Assembly: GCA_009731375.1 (NCBI GenBank)
Contig: BJOX01000089.1
Location: forward strand, 122,250 to 158,077
Direction: 5' to 3'
DNA length: 35,828 nucleotides
DNA from: Paulinella micropora
Taxonomy: Eukaryota > Cercozoa > Imbricatea > Euglyphida
Positions within the stretch are counted from its first letter, which is position 1. Each line of letters opens with the position of its first letter. Of the stretch, positions 1 to 11,099 are shown piece by piece. The position numbers and the translations under genes are program-made. Under the pieces are notes generated by a model. The model did not search any database. It was not told where the DNA came from and was given only the letters and a program-made list of their open reading frames with translations.

Positions 1-50
<50 letters not shown>

Positions 51-412
51 AGAGAGAGAGAGAGAGCAGAGAGAGAGAGCGAGCAGAGAGAGAGAGAGCG
101 AGCAGAGGGAGAGAGCGAGCAGAGAGAGAGCGCGAGAGGGAGAGAGCGAGCAGAGAGAGAGCGCGCGAGAGAGAGAGAGAGAGAGAGCGCGCGCGAGAGA
201 GAGAGAGAGAGAGCGCGAGAGCGAAGAGAGCGAGAGAGCGAGAGAGAGCGAGAGCGAGAGAGAGCGAGAGCGAGAGAGAGCGAGAGCGAGAGAGAGCGAG
301 AGCGAGAGAGAGCGAGAGAGAGCGAGAGCGAGAGCGAGCGAGAGCGAGAGCGAGAGAGAGCGCGAGAGCGAGAGAGAGAGCGAGAGCGAGAGAGAGCGAG
401 AGCGAGAGCGAG

Positions 413-467
<55 letters not shown>

Positions 468-523
468 GAGAGAGCGAGAGCGAGAGAGCGAGAGCGCGAG
501 AGCGCGCGCTCGCGCGCGCGAGA

Positions 524-554
<31 letters not shown>

Positions 555-596
555 TGAGAGAGATGAGAGAGAGATGAGAGAGAGATGAGAGAGAGA

Positions 597-735
597 GATG
601 AGAGAGAGATGAGAGAGATGAGAGAGATGAGAGAGATGAGAGAGATGAGAGAGATGAGAGAGATGAGAGAGATGAGAGAGATGAGAGAGATGAGAGAGAT
701 GAGAGAGATGAGAGAGATGAGAGAGATGAGAGAGC
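597..735. repeat. 9-bp minisatellite atgagagag
   Basis: Inside the GA array a nine-base unit, atgagagag, is repeated about fifteen times with almost no variation. It is a higher-order repeat arising from GA by insertion of a T. Confidence 0.9.
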
Positions 736-753
736 GAGAGAGAGAGAGAGAGA

Positions 754-763
754 NNNNNNNNNN
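754..763. other. assembly gap (10 N)
   Basis: Ten unknown bases inside the GA array, so the array was not assembled across. Confidence 0.99.
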
Positions 764-850
<87 letters not shown>

Positions 851-877
851 CGCGCGATTGAGATGAGAGAGAGAGAT

Positions 878-878
878 G

Positions 879-919
<41 letters not shown>

Positions 920-1110
920 GGAGGGAGAGAGAGACGAGATAGAGAGAGAACAAGACAAAAAACAAAACAACACAAAACAAAACAATACAAAACAATACAA
1001 AACAAAACAAGACAAAGCGAAAACAAAACAAAACAAAACAAAAACAAAACAAAAACAAAACAAAACAAAACAAAACAAAACAAAACAAAACAAAACAAAA
1101 CAAAGAAGAC
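878..1110. repeat. TG, GA and ACAAA pentanucleotide arrays
   Basis: A short (TG)n run (about 880-899) is followed by GA and then by (ACAAA)n from about 950, ending in AAGAC variants. No coding signal. Confidence 0.93.
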
Positions 1111-1850
1111 AAAGAAGACAATACAGCAGTTTCCAGAAATGTTTCTTTTTCTTTTTCTTTTTCTTCTATAGAGTCTACTGACCTGATCAAACTCAACACA
1201 CTGCGCAGCTCAGACCAAACAGGTGGCACCGTGGCGGGCAGGCAGGGGTCCAAAAGTATTTCATGACTGTCCGGATTATGTAAAATCCCTTTCTTACCTT
1301 GACTGTTTCCATTAAAAAAGTTGTAAGAGGACAAAATGAGAAATTTTGGTTGAGAACACATGGGGGGCAAGGCTGATTTCCAATTCAAGGGCGGTTTAGT
1401 TGGCTTGCCCAACTGGGGATGATGTATCCCTTAGCCAGATTCCACTGAGATGCAGTGGTTCCTGAGAAACAAGGGTCTGTCTATGTGGGCTTCGCTGCAC
1501 ATATAGACAATTGTAGTATCAATAAATAATACGTTTCCCCACTCTATTGCTATCTAACAGGTAAGAAAATACCAGTTGTCTGAGCAAACGCGAAAGACAA
1601 CCAACACTGCAGCTGGTTGTGTTTTGCAAAACATTCATTCATTTGAGTTTTGCAGATGAAAAAAATCTGCATAAATGATTGTACGTGTGCTCATAAGATC
1701 TCTCATATCAGTACTCATAGCAAAATTTTACTGATCCTGATCCGAAACTACTGCAAAAATTTTCAGAGTCACGTGTATCAATGATTGTACATGTGCACAT
1801 ATCAAATTTTACTGTCCTGATCCAAAACTACTGCTGCAAAGTTTAACTTT
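1111..1850. other. non-repetitive spacer, no gene recognised
   Basis: Mixed-composition sequence with no long open frame and no motif I recognise. The phrase 'ctgatcc(a/g)aaactactgc' occurs twice (about 1735 and 1815) next to 'tatcaatgattgtac'-like text, so part of it is a local duplication of about 80 bases. Confidence 0.6.
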
Positions 1851-1884
1851 GCCACTGTGTATCAATTTATCCGTCTGTCGGTAT

Positions 1885-1895
1885 TTTTCTTCTCT

Positions 1896-1978
<83 letters not shown>

Positions 1979-1994
1979 CACTCGCTCTTTCATC

Positions 1995-2053
<59 letters not shown>

Positions 2054-2170
2054 AAAGTTCTTCCCAACACATACATCTGTACATATGTACATACATACAT
2101 ACACACGTACATACATACATACATATGGACATTCAAATATATCATCACGAGCCCTGAAAAAACAAAGTAC

Positions 2171-2203
<33 letters not shown>

Positions 2204-2441
2204 GCATGCATACATACATCTACATACATACATACATACATACGCACATACATACATACATACATAGTTACATGTACATACATACATACGTACATACATA
2301 CACACACATACATACATGCATACATACATACATACATACATACATGCATACATAAACACATACATACACACACACATACATACATACATACATACATAAC
2401 ATACACTCACTCACTCACACACACACCATACACACATATAT

Positions 2442-2512
<71 letters not shown>

Positions 2513-2560
2513 TATATACGCACACACAGACACGCACACACACACACACACACACCTTTT
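1885..2560. repeat. TC, ACAT, AC and AT arrays
   Basis: (TC)n at 1890-2051 with an AC interruption, (ACAT)n at about 2083-2400, then (AC)n and (AT)n to 2555. Its right end adjoins the first exon of the proline-triplet gene, so it may lie within an intron of that gene. Confidence 0.95.
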
Positions 2561-2635
2561 CCCACCTTTGCACACACAATCAGGAAGGTGTAGGAATTTC
2601 TAGACCAACAGACATTCGTTACTCTTTTTCTTTAG

Positions 2636-2730
2636 AGGGTATAAAATGGTCTTCATTCCTAAGCCTTCGCTGAATCCGCTGTCGCCTCGCGGCCCCTTGA
2701 ACCCTCTGCATCCTCTCCGCCTGTAACTTT

Positions 2731-2783
<53 letters not shown>

Positions 2784-2784
2784 T

Positions 2785-2855
<71 letters not shown>

Positions 2856-3160
2856 TCCCTCTCCCCTCTCCTCGTCGCTCCCCTCCCGATGTTCCTGTAT
2901 TTAGGGGCAATCCCATGAACCCCCTGTCCCCATACAACCCGTTGAACCCCGTTGGCTTCATCAACCCGCTCTCTCCTTTGGGTCAGCCACGCCTCGCCAC
3001 TCCTCCACTCTATCAATATCTCAACCATAAATACCCATCTATCTGCCTAATCATGCACCTATCTTTTTATCTTTCCATTTGTCTATCTTTCCCTCTATCC
3101 TGGCCTGTCGTTTCCTTAGGCCCTCTGAGCCCCTTCGGCCCCTTCACCGTTTTGCCTTGA
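2636..3160 (+). CDS. 3' exons of a proline-triplet repeat protein
   Basis: Three short exons splice in phase: 2636-2722 (acceptor tttctttag, donor gtaact), 2905-2981 (acceptor gtatttag, donor gtcagc) and 3120-3160 (acceptor tttccttag, stop TGA at 3158-3160). Exon A ends in phase 2 and B starts in phase 2; B ends in phase 1 and C starts in phase 1. The product has proline at nearly every third position, with Asn, Ser or Gly before it and Leu, Phe, Met, Val or Tyr after it (for example NPLSPRGPLNPLHPL in exon A). The first intron is mostly a (TC)n array that also serves as polypyrimidine tract. I do not recognise the family. The antisense strand reads as Gly-X-Y, like collagen, but the splice signals and phases all fit the + strand. 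The 5' part of the gene is not identified, so the start is unknown. Confidence 0.6.
2732..2862. repeat. TC array filling intron 1
   Basis: (TC)n with a few TT and CC interruptions, lying wholly between exons A and B of the proline-triplet gene. Confidence 0.95.
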
Positions 3161-3399
3161 AGCTCTAAGCTCCAGCCAAACGCATCTAGCTAAGACAGGC
3201 TGGGCTTGAAGAATAGTTTCCACAGATTCCCGAAATAGTAGTGAAGGTCTAGAGGATGCATTCAATCCCTGAGGTGTGAATTACTTTGATAAAAGTCCTT
3301 CTGTAAGACTACTGCTACCATAATCGCCACTGACCAGTTTTACTCAAACTCCTTATCAAACTACTGCAACTACACTTCAGCTATCATTGCTCAATACTA

Positions 3400-3435
3400 C
3401 TACTACTATAACTTACTACTAACTACTAGTACTAG

Positions 3436-3472
<37 letters not shown>

Positions 3473-3522
3473 GCTACTACTACTACTGCTACTGCTACTA
3501 CTACTACTACTACTACTACTAT

Positions 3523-3569
<47 letters not shown>

Positions 3570-3647
3570 ATACTACTTACTACTACTTACTACTACTTAC
3601 TACTACTTACTACTACTTACTACTACTTACTACTACTTACTACTACT

Positions 3648-3692
<45 letters not shown>

Positions 3693-3704
3693 GTCTACTA
3701 CAAA

Positions 3705-3744
<40 letters not shown>

Positions 3745-3767
3745 GCTACTACTACTACTACTACTAT

Positions 3768-3832
<65 letters not shown>
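3400..3832. repeat. TAC trinucleotide array
   Basis: (CTA)n with TGC variants and a middle block of eight 11-base units (tactacttact type, about 3566-3650). Poly-Ser frames on the - strand come from the repeat. Confidence 0.97.
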
Positions 3833-3833
<1 letters not shown>

Positions 3834-5120
3834 ATGTTAGACTATTATTATTAATAATATGAACAAGCTGGAACCACCGCAACAACCACTTTCTGCAGTA
3901 ACTAAGCTTTAGTAAGGAAACGCGCCAACGCAGAGCGCTAAGTAATTATAGAATATAACATGACTGGCTAGATCTAAGCAGATTCAAGAAGCTTAAGTAA
4001 CATTATTACCGTAGTAATTTAATTTAATTTATATTAATAACTTACTCTTGGACCGTCGGGCCTGCCAACGTACGGCTTCACTGATTTACCCTCGTTGGAA
4101 GGTGAAGCATCAATTATGTAATTTTGAGAAACGACCCAATCATGTTTTGTTCACAAAAAATATCATATTTTCAGAACTATTAATAACTCATGAAAGCACA
4201 ATTTTCTGGTTGAGAGTATGATTCATCAATGTTACCCATCCGGTGAACCGTGCGCGCCGGCCATTTTCTAACCAAAAGATGATAAATATGACATATTTTT
4301 CTTCTATTTCTTTTTATTACGTGTTGTCAGACTGTGTTTGTAAAACTTAATTTCTTTGTAGGTAATCAACACAACCTTATTATACTACAGGTTTGTTCGT
4401 TGCAAATGACACAACACTACAAAATATGTCATATTTTTTTTAATTACAATTCAACAAAGGTGCTTCATGAAATTAGTGCCAAGCATCTCACATCAACTTG
4501 TGAGAAAATGTTAGAGGCTAGTATTACGGGCGACATTCAAATTGCCTTGAACATGAAAAATAATATAAAAACGTTCAACATGTCACGTAGTATAAAAAGT
4601 TCAACTTAAAAAAAAGTTCAACCTGAATAAAAAGTTGTAACTTTTATAAAAAAGTTCGACGTATGTACAAGGTTAACTCTACATACACATCGAACTATAA
4701 TAATATAATAAAATATTTATGCACGCAAAAAATATGTTGAAGTATTTCTACACTGAAAAAAAAAAAAAAAGAAAAAGAAGAAAAAAAAGTTCTGCATATA
4801 AATATTACGTATAAAAATAGTCACGGTTCGATATATGTTATTGATATTAATATAAGTGACACTTATCAAAGAAAATTTATTTTATAATATTTACTTGGTC
4901 AAGCAAATAGTATTAACCCTGGGTTAAAAAATTGTGAAACACCAGCTCAGAAAGCATGAACCAGGGAAGTTCAAGTAAGAGTGCAAGTGTATTAAAATGA
5001 CCCCCACGGCAGCCAGCAGCAAATAACGTACGTCTTCCCATTCCTTTGCGCACTTGTCGCTTTACATATTAACAATGACGTCTGATCGCGCAAAAATATG
5101 AAACACCGGCTCACAGGGCA
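3833..5120. other. AT-rich spacer with palindromes, no gene recognised
   Basis: It holds three AT palindromes of the AAAATATG/CATATTTT type (about 4154-4172, 4284-4301 and 4420-4438) and, at 4570-4680, several copies of an 'aaaaagttcaac' unit shared with the spacers at 11280-11320 and 13245-13330. The 91-codon frame at 4334-4609 has no family signal and I do not treat it as a gene. Confidence 0.6.
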
Positions 5121-5127
5121 TTAATAA

Positions 5128-5136
5128 AATAAAATA

Positions 5137-5193
<57 letters not shown>

Positions 5194-5708
5194 CTGGAAA
5201 AGAAATAAAAGAAAAGAGAGAAAAAGAAAGAAAGAATAAAAAAAAGAAAAAGGAACTTGGCAAAAAGATAGAGAAAACGATTAAAATAAAAAGTGTAAGG
5301 GCAATAGAAAAAGAAAGAGAGGGAGAGAAAAGAAACGAAAAAGAAAAGAAAAGAGAGGGAGAGAGAGAAAAGAAACGAAAAAGAAAAGACAGGCAGAGAA
5401 AAAGAAAAGAAAGTAAAAAAGAAAGAAAAGAACAAAGAAAAGAGAGGAAGGATTACCAATTGTAAGGGCAAGAGAAAGAGAAAAGACAAGAAAGAGAGAA
5501 AAGAAAAAAGGCGGAAAGAAAAGAGAAAAAAGAAAGGAAAGAAAATAAAGGAGAGAAAAGAAAAGAAGAAAGAAAGAGAGAAGATTACCACAGTACCAAG
5601 TGTAAGGGCAAGAGAAAGATAAAAAGAAAAGAGAAAAGAAAAAAAGGTGGAACGAGGAGAAAAGAAAAGCGAGAGAGAGCGCGAGAGAGAGCGAGAGAGA
5701 GCGAGAGA

Positions 5709-5754
<46 letters not shown>

Positions 5755-5890
5755 AAGAAAGAAACGAAAGAGAAGAAATAGAACAAAAACAAAATAAAAA
5801 AGAAAAGAAAAGAAAGAAAATAAAAAAGAAAGAAAAGAGAGAAAAGAGAGAAAAGAGAGGAAAAAGAGAGAAAAGAAAGAAAGAAAGGAA
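5128..5890. repeat. GA/GAAA purine tract with internal higher-order repeat
   Basis: Purine-rich (GA)n and (GAAA)n. A phrase of the form 'tgtaagggcaagagaaag' occurs three times (about 5295, 5463, 5600), so the tract also grew by duplicating units of about 140-165 bases. The long Leu/Phe/Ser frames on the - strand are artefacts. Confidence 0.93.
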
Positions 5891-5948
5891 TGGGTACAAA
5901 CCATGCAATATGAGTACCTGCGCGAAATGAACTCGCTCCAGCCCCAGG

Positions 5949-6060
5949 GGCACCTAGACAAAGAACAATCAAGCGACAAACGAGTACCTTTGTGGATTGG
6001 GGCACGTCAATAGCTAGGCACCTAGACAAAGAACAATCAAGCGACAAACGAGTACCTTTG
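5949..6060. repeat. 68-bp tandem duplication
   Basis: A 44-base segment starting ggcacctagacaaag occurs at 5949-5992 and again at 6017-6060 with no mismatch that I can see. A following ggggcacgtc is also duplicated. It lies just downstream of the stop of the - strand methyltransferase-like gene. Confidence 0.92.
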
Positions 6061-6107
6061 CGGAGAACAGGCTTGGGGCACGTCGAGAAGCGGCTGACAC
6101 CTACATT

Positions 6108-7172
6108 TCAAAAACAACCTTTGCATTTCTGGCAAGCGGTACTGTCAAAATCCCGCACGTCAAACGTGATCTCGCACACGCAGCACTTGGCGTGGACAGA
6201 AGACTTTTGCCCTCCAACGTAACCTTTCTTTTGAAGGGTCGCGTCGACCTCCCCGTCGTCATCCTCTTCCGAGTCTTCTTCTTTTCCCTCCTCCTTGTCC
6301 TCAGGGAGCTCTCCTTCAACAGCTGCTTTGGGCTTACTGCCCTTTTTGGAACCAGGCTCCAGAAACTTGCGGATGCGATCCTTGGCGTTTTGAACCTGCC
6401 CAGCATCGATGTCCAAGCCGGTGACGACCATGTTGGCCTGAAGGGCGCCGATGACCTCCGAGCCAGAGCCCATGCAAGCAACCAACACCCTGCTCTGCGG
6501 GGGAAGAACATCAGAGAGGATTCGTTTGGACAACTCTGTGGGTTTTTCACGTTGGCTCGTTGCTCCGGTTGCACAGTAACTTTCTGTTTTTTGGTTGGGA
6601 CCGGAACAGTGTACAGGTTGTGACGATCCAGCGGGTTCCTGGCGAGATTGAGCGTAAATGCATTCTGGGACGGGTAGAACGCAACCATGACGCACTCCAC
6701 TGCCTTGATCCACTTCTGGACGTGTCCCTGGTAGTTGTGTTTCTCCTTGTACCAGAACACAAGCTCGATTGTGCCGTAGCCACACTGCTGCAAAGCTTCA
6801 ACCAAGAGGTTGTACTGAGACAGATGGTGATGGAAAACGACGGCGTGCCTGTTAGAATTTGCCGACAACACCGAACTGGTTCAGCAATTTGATGACCTTG
6901 TCCTTGTTGATTTCAGTAGTGTCAGAAACAAGGTCGGAAATGTTGTAAGGAAGGTCAGCGTAAAGCAGTTCTGGAACAAACAAGACACAAACACAAAGTT
7001 CGAAGACAAGAAAAAAAAATATTGCATATTTTCAATGAGGGAAAAGTAAGGGAGACCAAAATTGCCATGCACGAGATCAGCATTGGAGGGTCTGGCCATG
7101 CTGAACATGTCTTGGACCAGAATCATAGCGTTGCCGAAATGGATCTGCTGATCTTCAGAGATGGGTGCCTGT

Positions 7173-7209
<37 letters not shown>

Positions 7210-8039
7210 TTAAAANNNNNNNNNNAAAAACATATTTTAAAACAAAGTCTTCACGAGCATGAAACAAGAGGTCTCAGAACCTGTGGCGATTCAACTTCTT
7301 CGCCAGAGACGCGTATGAGTGCTTCCTGGATCCAGGTCTTCACGTAAGTTTCCAGCTTGTCCGGGAGAGCGCGGTCCTTCTTTTTCTTCAGGTAGAGGAT
7401 GTCCACAGTGCGAGCAAGGATTTTTCTGCCTGTTTCGTCGTCAAGCTGGGGGACGAAATCAACAAGACCCCCACCCACTTCTTGGAGATCGATTTCAAAA
7501 ACCCCCATGTTGTCAGCAAGGTCCAGGATCATGTCTTGCAGCGACTTGAGGCAGACGTACTTCTTCTGCTCCAGAAGAAACCTCTTCATGGTGTTCTTGA
7601 TTTCGCCCGGCTTGCCTTCCTTGAGGTCCTCAATCAATTGTTGCATTTCTTCCACTAGACCGGGCTTGTCCTTGCGGAACCAGTGAAGTTCGTTGATGCT
7701 GTCGATGATTGCATGGTTCTTAGGAATGTCTGGGCGAACACCACCAGGGAAAGAAGCTTTAACCAGCACTTCCAAAGATCACCGGTGTTCGAAGAGACGT
7801 AAGTCCACATGGAACCGAAAGTCGGCAAGGCGATTTGGTGAGAAAGGGCAAACTCCTTCTTCCATGTGTCAGAAACCTGCTGACGGAAGCATCCTTCTGG
7901 TCCCTGAGACGAGCAATTCCAGCGTAGCCTTGATCAGATCGTGCGCAGAAATGCAGTTTTCGCCGAATGTGTTTTTACGGTGGACGTCAAGTTGAACTTG
8001 GTTCTCGAAGGCGCCAAGAAAACTTGTTTGAAGTGTTTT
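6108..8039 (-). pseudogene. DNA N6/N4-methyltransferase-like gene, frameshifted
   Basis: Three exons on the - strand: 8039-7281, 7168-7057 and 6970-6108, with GT-AG introns of 112 bases (containing a gap) and 86 bases, both junctions in phase. The last exon shows a DLPY motif at about 6956-6945 (motif IV, usually DPPY), then a Trp-Tyr-Lys segment, and an ACMGSGSEV motif near 6455-6482 (motif I, usually FAGSG) followed by a GLDID acidic strand end. This is the order of beta-class amino-methyltransferases (PF01555 type), which methylate adenine N6 or cytosine N4. An acidic linker and a cysteine cluster (CCVC and CQKCKGC) end the protein. The frame changes four times, near 7905, 7785, 6880 and 6545, in the order +1, -1, +1, -1, so it is either decaying or carries sequencing errors. 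The 5' end is not identified. Confidence 0.6.
7216..7225. other. assembly gap (10 N)
   Basis: Ten unknown bases next to a long A run (7174-7204), inside the first intron of the methyltransferase-like gene. Confidence 0.99.
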
Positions 8040-8235
8040 CTGAAACCCACAAGTACAATTCCGTTCATTACTTGTACTTTAACTAGTTTAACTCTTGGAA
8101 ATCCTCGGTGTGCCTAATCACAGAAAACTCGGTTCTCTGCGGATTTGCTGTTTTTTTGCTAGTACTAGTACTCTTTCATGTTTTTTTGGCAAAAGATTGC
8201 CCAAAGACGAGGTAGAGAACACACCGCTGTCTACG

Positions 8236-8775
8236 GTCGTTACTAGTTCTTGCTTTTCTGCCTTTTGAACAAGGTAAAGGAAGAAGAGCACCAACTCAAA
8301 CTGTTGCTGGTCGTCTTCGGACTCCTGTTTGTCAAATTAGACAGACATGTTTCCGAAGAGAACACCAATGCATTTCAGCACACTTCCGATTACTGTGTTT
8401 GGATGTCAATGCTCGTGAGAATTTCAAAGTCTCTGGTGAGACTTGTTGTTTATTTGAGGGAGGGTTCTGGCAAGAAATTACAAATTTCTTCCGCGGTAAA
8501 GTTTCTTGCTACGATTCTTCATCTGACTCCTACGATCGTTACTGGTTCGTGCTTTTCTGCGCTTTCCAGAGCAGAGTAAGCGCAAAAGAGCGCCAACCCT
8601 GGTGAAACTTGTTTCTCATTTAGCGGAGGGTACTTGCATGCAATTACAAATTTCTTCCGCTGTAAAATTGCATCCCAATGCTCTTCTTCTGACCCTGGAA
8701 GCTTCGTTACTTCTTTTTTCCATTCTGCCCTGTCCAGAGGAACCAGGCAGAGTGGAAGAACCACTTAAACTGGTT
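8236..8775. repeat. degenerate tandem repeat of about 170 bp
   Basis: Two diverged copies are clear: about 8437-8601 and 8602-8775, sharing 'acaaatttcttccgc' and a downstream 'cgttact' segment. A third 'cgttact..ttc.tgcttttctgc' block starts near 8238. On the - strand copy two encodes an open stretch with RKKFVI and a Pro-Pro step. Copy one has the same RKKFVI text but an internal stop, so this may be a decayed coding repeat belonging to the - strand gene. 8040-8235, between it and that gene, shows nothing recognisable. Confidence 0.65.
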
Positions 8776-8803
8776 GCACAATTTTTTTTCTTCATTTTGC
8801 AAG

Positions 8804-9749
8804 TGTGGAGGAGAAACGAGCCGACGATCTAAAGTCTACTTGGTTCGACAACTTTGCGACCAGCTTGAAGTTCCGGAACGTCGGAGTGCCGAACGTTGGG
8901 AGTGGCCCCTACAACAACGGCCTCTGGACTGTCTTCGGAATTCTGAAATCTCAGCGCCAGAACCCTCCCAGCATGGTGCTTCGCGCGGGCCAGGTCGATG
9001 CTTTTCCAGAGGATTTGTTTGACGACGCGGTCGTTGCCTTGACCCAAGCTAACATGAGAGAGCTTCAAACCAACAACAGAGATTTCAAACGATTTTTTGA
9101 TGATTCTGTCTCCAAGCAGTGCACCAGGATTCCGCTTTGTTTGCCAGCGGACTTGTCAGTCGACACCCGGCCCGGCAATGAACCGGTTGTTTTCAAAGGT
9201 CTGAGAATGGAAGACCAGAACATTGCGTCGAACAACGCCCTCATCAAACTTCTCGAGAAACTTGATTTACAGCATCGCCGTTCGGAAGTTTGGTATTTCC
9301 AGCTTTTTACTGTAGATTCTAACATTTACAAGCGGATTTACAAGGTAGTAATTCAGTGCATGCATTCGAAAATATGATACATTTTTTAATTGATGTCACA
9401 GGCTTTGTACGATCGAAGCCGGGGTTTCTCGCACTTGAAGTCCTGGATGTGTGTCTTCTTGGGCCATTGGCATGTTCATAAGTTCCTTTGTGTCTTGTGG
9501 CGTGAGTTTAAGCGTCAGGTTTTTGGGACCCTTTGGCATGAGCTTTTTCCTTCCAAAAAGTTCAGGTTCAAACCTAGACTCAAGACGATTTTGGCGGTCA
9601 TGGCCTACGTTCGTCTTGCTTACCCCTTCGTTCAAGCCGACCTTCTCGACAATTTCCAGTTCAAAGAGCTCACCCCTGCACAGAGTGCCAACCTCGGAGG
9701 TTTGCTGGTTTTCACTACATCTCAACAATTCGTCCCAAACGACCCATAA
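8804..9749 (+). CDS. two exons of an unrecognised, possibly DUF6589-like protein
   Basis: Exon 8804-9344 (180 codons, preceded by a pyrimidine-rich tract and the acceptor gcaag) joins exon 9402 onward across a 57-base intron (gtagta...gatgtcacag), phase 0 on both sides. The second exon stays open to TAA at 9747-9749, or may end at a weak donor near 9708. The product is 280-295 residues with no signal peptide or membrane segment. The FTVDSNIYKRIYK segment followed by LGHWHVHKF (residues about 168-207) resembles, from memory, the Asp and Gly-x-Trp-His region of DUF6589/transposon-derived proteins; this is a weak resemblance, not a match I can test. The upstream neighbour is the - strand methyltransferase-like gene, head to head. 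Same-strand exon-like pieces at 17251, 28968 and 29442 may continue it. Confidence 0.5.
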
Positions 9750-9761
9750 AATTTATAAGGT

Positions 9762-9883
9762 GTCTTATCCATTTCAAATTGATTATTAAGCAAATTTTGG
9801 TCCCAAAGGAATCGTTAAAATTCTATATTTCTGTCTCCTTGGGACCAAAACTTGCTTAATAATCAACTTGAAATGGATAAGAC
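9762..9883. mobile_element. small foldback element (MITE-like hairpin)
   Basis: Two inverted arms of about 48 bases (9762-9809 and 9836-9883) differ by two substitutions and one indel, around a 26-base loop. The outer ends read gtcttatccatttcaa and the inner ends carry ttttggtcccaa. No open frame. It lies 12 bases after the possible stop of the preceding exon. I saw no clear target-site duplication. Confidence 0.75.
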
Positions 9884-10345
9884 CTGTCCCAGCGGGACTA
9901 CCGGACGAATCCTATCCCGCGGGACTAAATCAAGTAGTCCCTCTGCGACTAACTTGGTCTTTCTGGGACCAAACCGATTAGTTCGTCTTGGACTAGTTCA
10001 GTCCCAGTGGGACCGTTTTAGTCCCTATACGACCAATGCGTCAAAAGAGAATTGGTCCCAGAGTCTTGTCCCAAAAATTTGATTAATGAGACCAGTCCCG
10101 GCGAGACCGAATTGGCCCCTGTGGGACCGATTTAGTCACATGAAAAGGAGGGGTCCATAACCGTAATCGGAAAAGCGACCAAATTAGTCCCGCAGGGACT
10201 AATGCCGTTCCAAAGTGACTAATCAGTTCCATCTGTTTAGTCCCTGCTGGATTGTGCGGGACTAATTCTGTTCCAGAGGGACTCATCAGTTCCATCTGTT
10301 TAGTCCCTGCTGGACTGTTTTAGTCCTAAAAACTCGATGAAACCA
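9884..10345. repeat. cluster of GGTCCC/TAGTCCC short palindromes
   Basis: Dense tagtccc, ggtccc and gggacta/gggacc half-sites, often facing each other across 1-6 bases (for example tagtcccgcagggacta near 10186). Spacing and flanks vary, so it is a family of short hairpins more than a regular satellite. The same motif recurs at 14123, 14555, 16738 and 17025. Confidence 0.75.
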
Positions 10346-10361
10346 AGGTAATTGGTCGCAG

Positions 10362-10586
10362 GATACCCAGAGAAATGAGAGTTTGGTAATAATTAGTCCC
10401 ACAACATATTAAATATTAATAAAATCAGTCCCAGAGCAATGAAATTTTGATGATAATTAGTCCCACAACATATTAAATATTAATAAAATCAGTCCCAGAG
10501 CAATGAAATTTTGATAATAATAAGTCCCAACGCACATTAAATGCAAAAAAAAATCAGTCCCAGAGAAATGAGAAATGAGATTTTAA
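10362..10586. repeat. 64-bp tandem repeat
   Basis: About three units of 64-65 bases, each containing cagtcccagag(c/a)aatga and attagtcccacaacat; copies of cagtcccagag start at 10426, 10490 and 10555. It runs directly into the TTC array. Confidence 0.85.
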
Positions 10587-10587
10587 T

Positions 10588-11099
10588 TCTTCTTCTTCTT
10601 CTTCTTCTTCTTCTTCTTCTTCTTCTTCTTCTTCTTCTTCTTCTTTTTCTCTTCTTCTTCTTCTTCTTCTTCTTCTTTTTCTTCTTCTTCTTCTTCTTCT
10701 TCTTCTTCTTCTTCTTCTTCTTCTTCTTCTTCTTCTTCTTCTTCTTCTTCTTCTTCTTCTTCTTCTTCTCTTCTTCTTATTTTTCTTCTTCTTCTTCTTC
10801 TTCTTCTTCTTCTTCTTCTTCTTCTTTTTCTTCTTCTTTTTCCTTTTGGTCTTCTTCTTTTTCGTTTTCTTCTTTTTCTTTTTCTTCTTCTTCTTCTTCT
10901 TCTTCTTCTTCTTCTTCTTCTTCTTCTTCTTCTTCTTCTTTTTCTTCTTCTTCTTCTTCTTCTTCTTCTTCTTCTTCTTCTTCTTTTTCTTCTTCTTCTT
11001 CTTCTTCTTCTTCTTCTTCTTCTTCTTCTTCTTCTTCTTCTTTTTTTTTTTTCTTCTTCTTCTTCTTCTTCTTCTTCTTCTTCTTCTTCTTCTTCTTTT
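10588..11099. repeat. TTC/GAA trinucleotide array I
   Basis: (TTC)n with TTTTTC interruptions. Poly-Phe, poly-Ser and poly-Lys/Glu frames here are artefacts of the repeat. Long GAA/TTC tracts are known to form triplex DNA. Confidence 0.98.

Larger units (their letters stand above)
1..863. repeat. GA-rich simple repeat array
   Basis: Nearly pure (GA)n with GC interruptions such as gagagc and gcgcgc. The long low-complexity frames (Arg-Glu repeats) are a product of the repeat and not a gene. A ten-base gap of unknown bases lies inside it, so the true length is unknown. Confidence 0.97.

Noticed and set aside
585-1181. Open frames of Arg-Glu and Lys-Thr-Asn repeats
   Set aside because: They are translations of GA and ACAAA arrays in several frames at once, with no splice or start signal.
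2600-3170. Collagen-like Gly-X-Y exons on the - strand
   Set aside because: The Gly-X-Y reading is the complement of the proline triplets. Acceptors, donors and phases fit only the + strand.
5121-6047. A 308-residue Leu/Phe/Ser membrane-like protein on the - strand
   Set aside because: Low-complexity translation of the GA/GAAA tract; the hydrophobic runs follow from the repeat.
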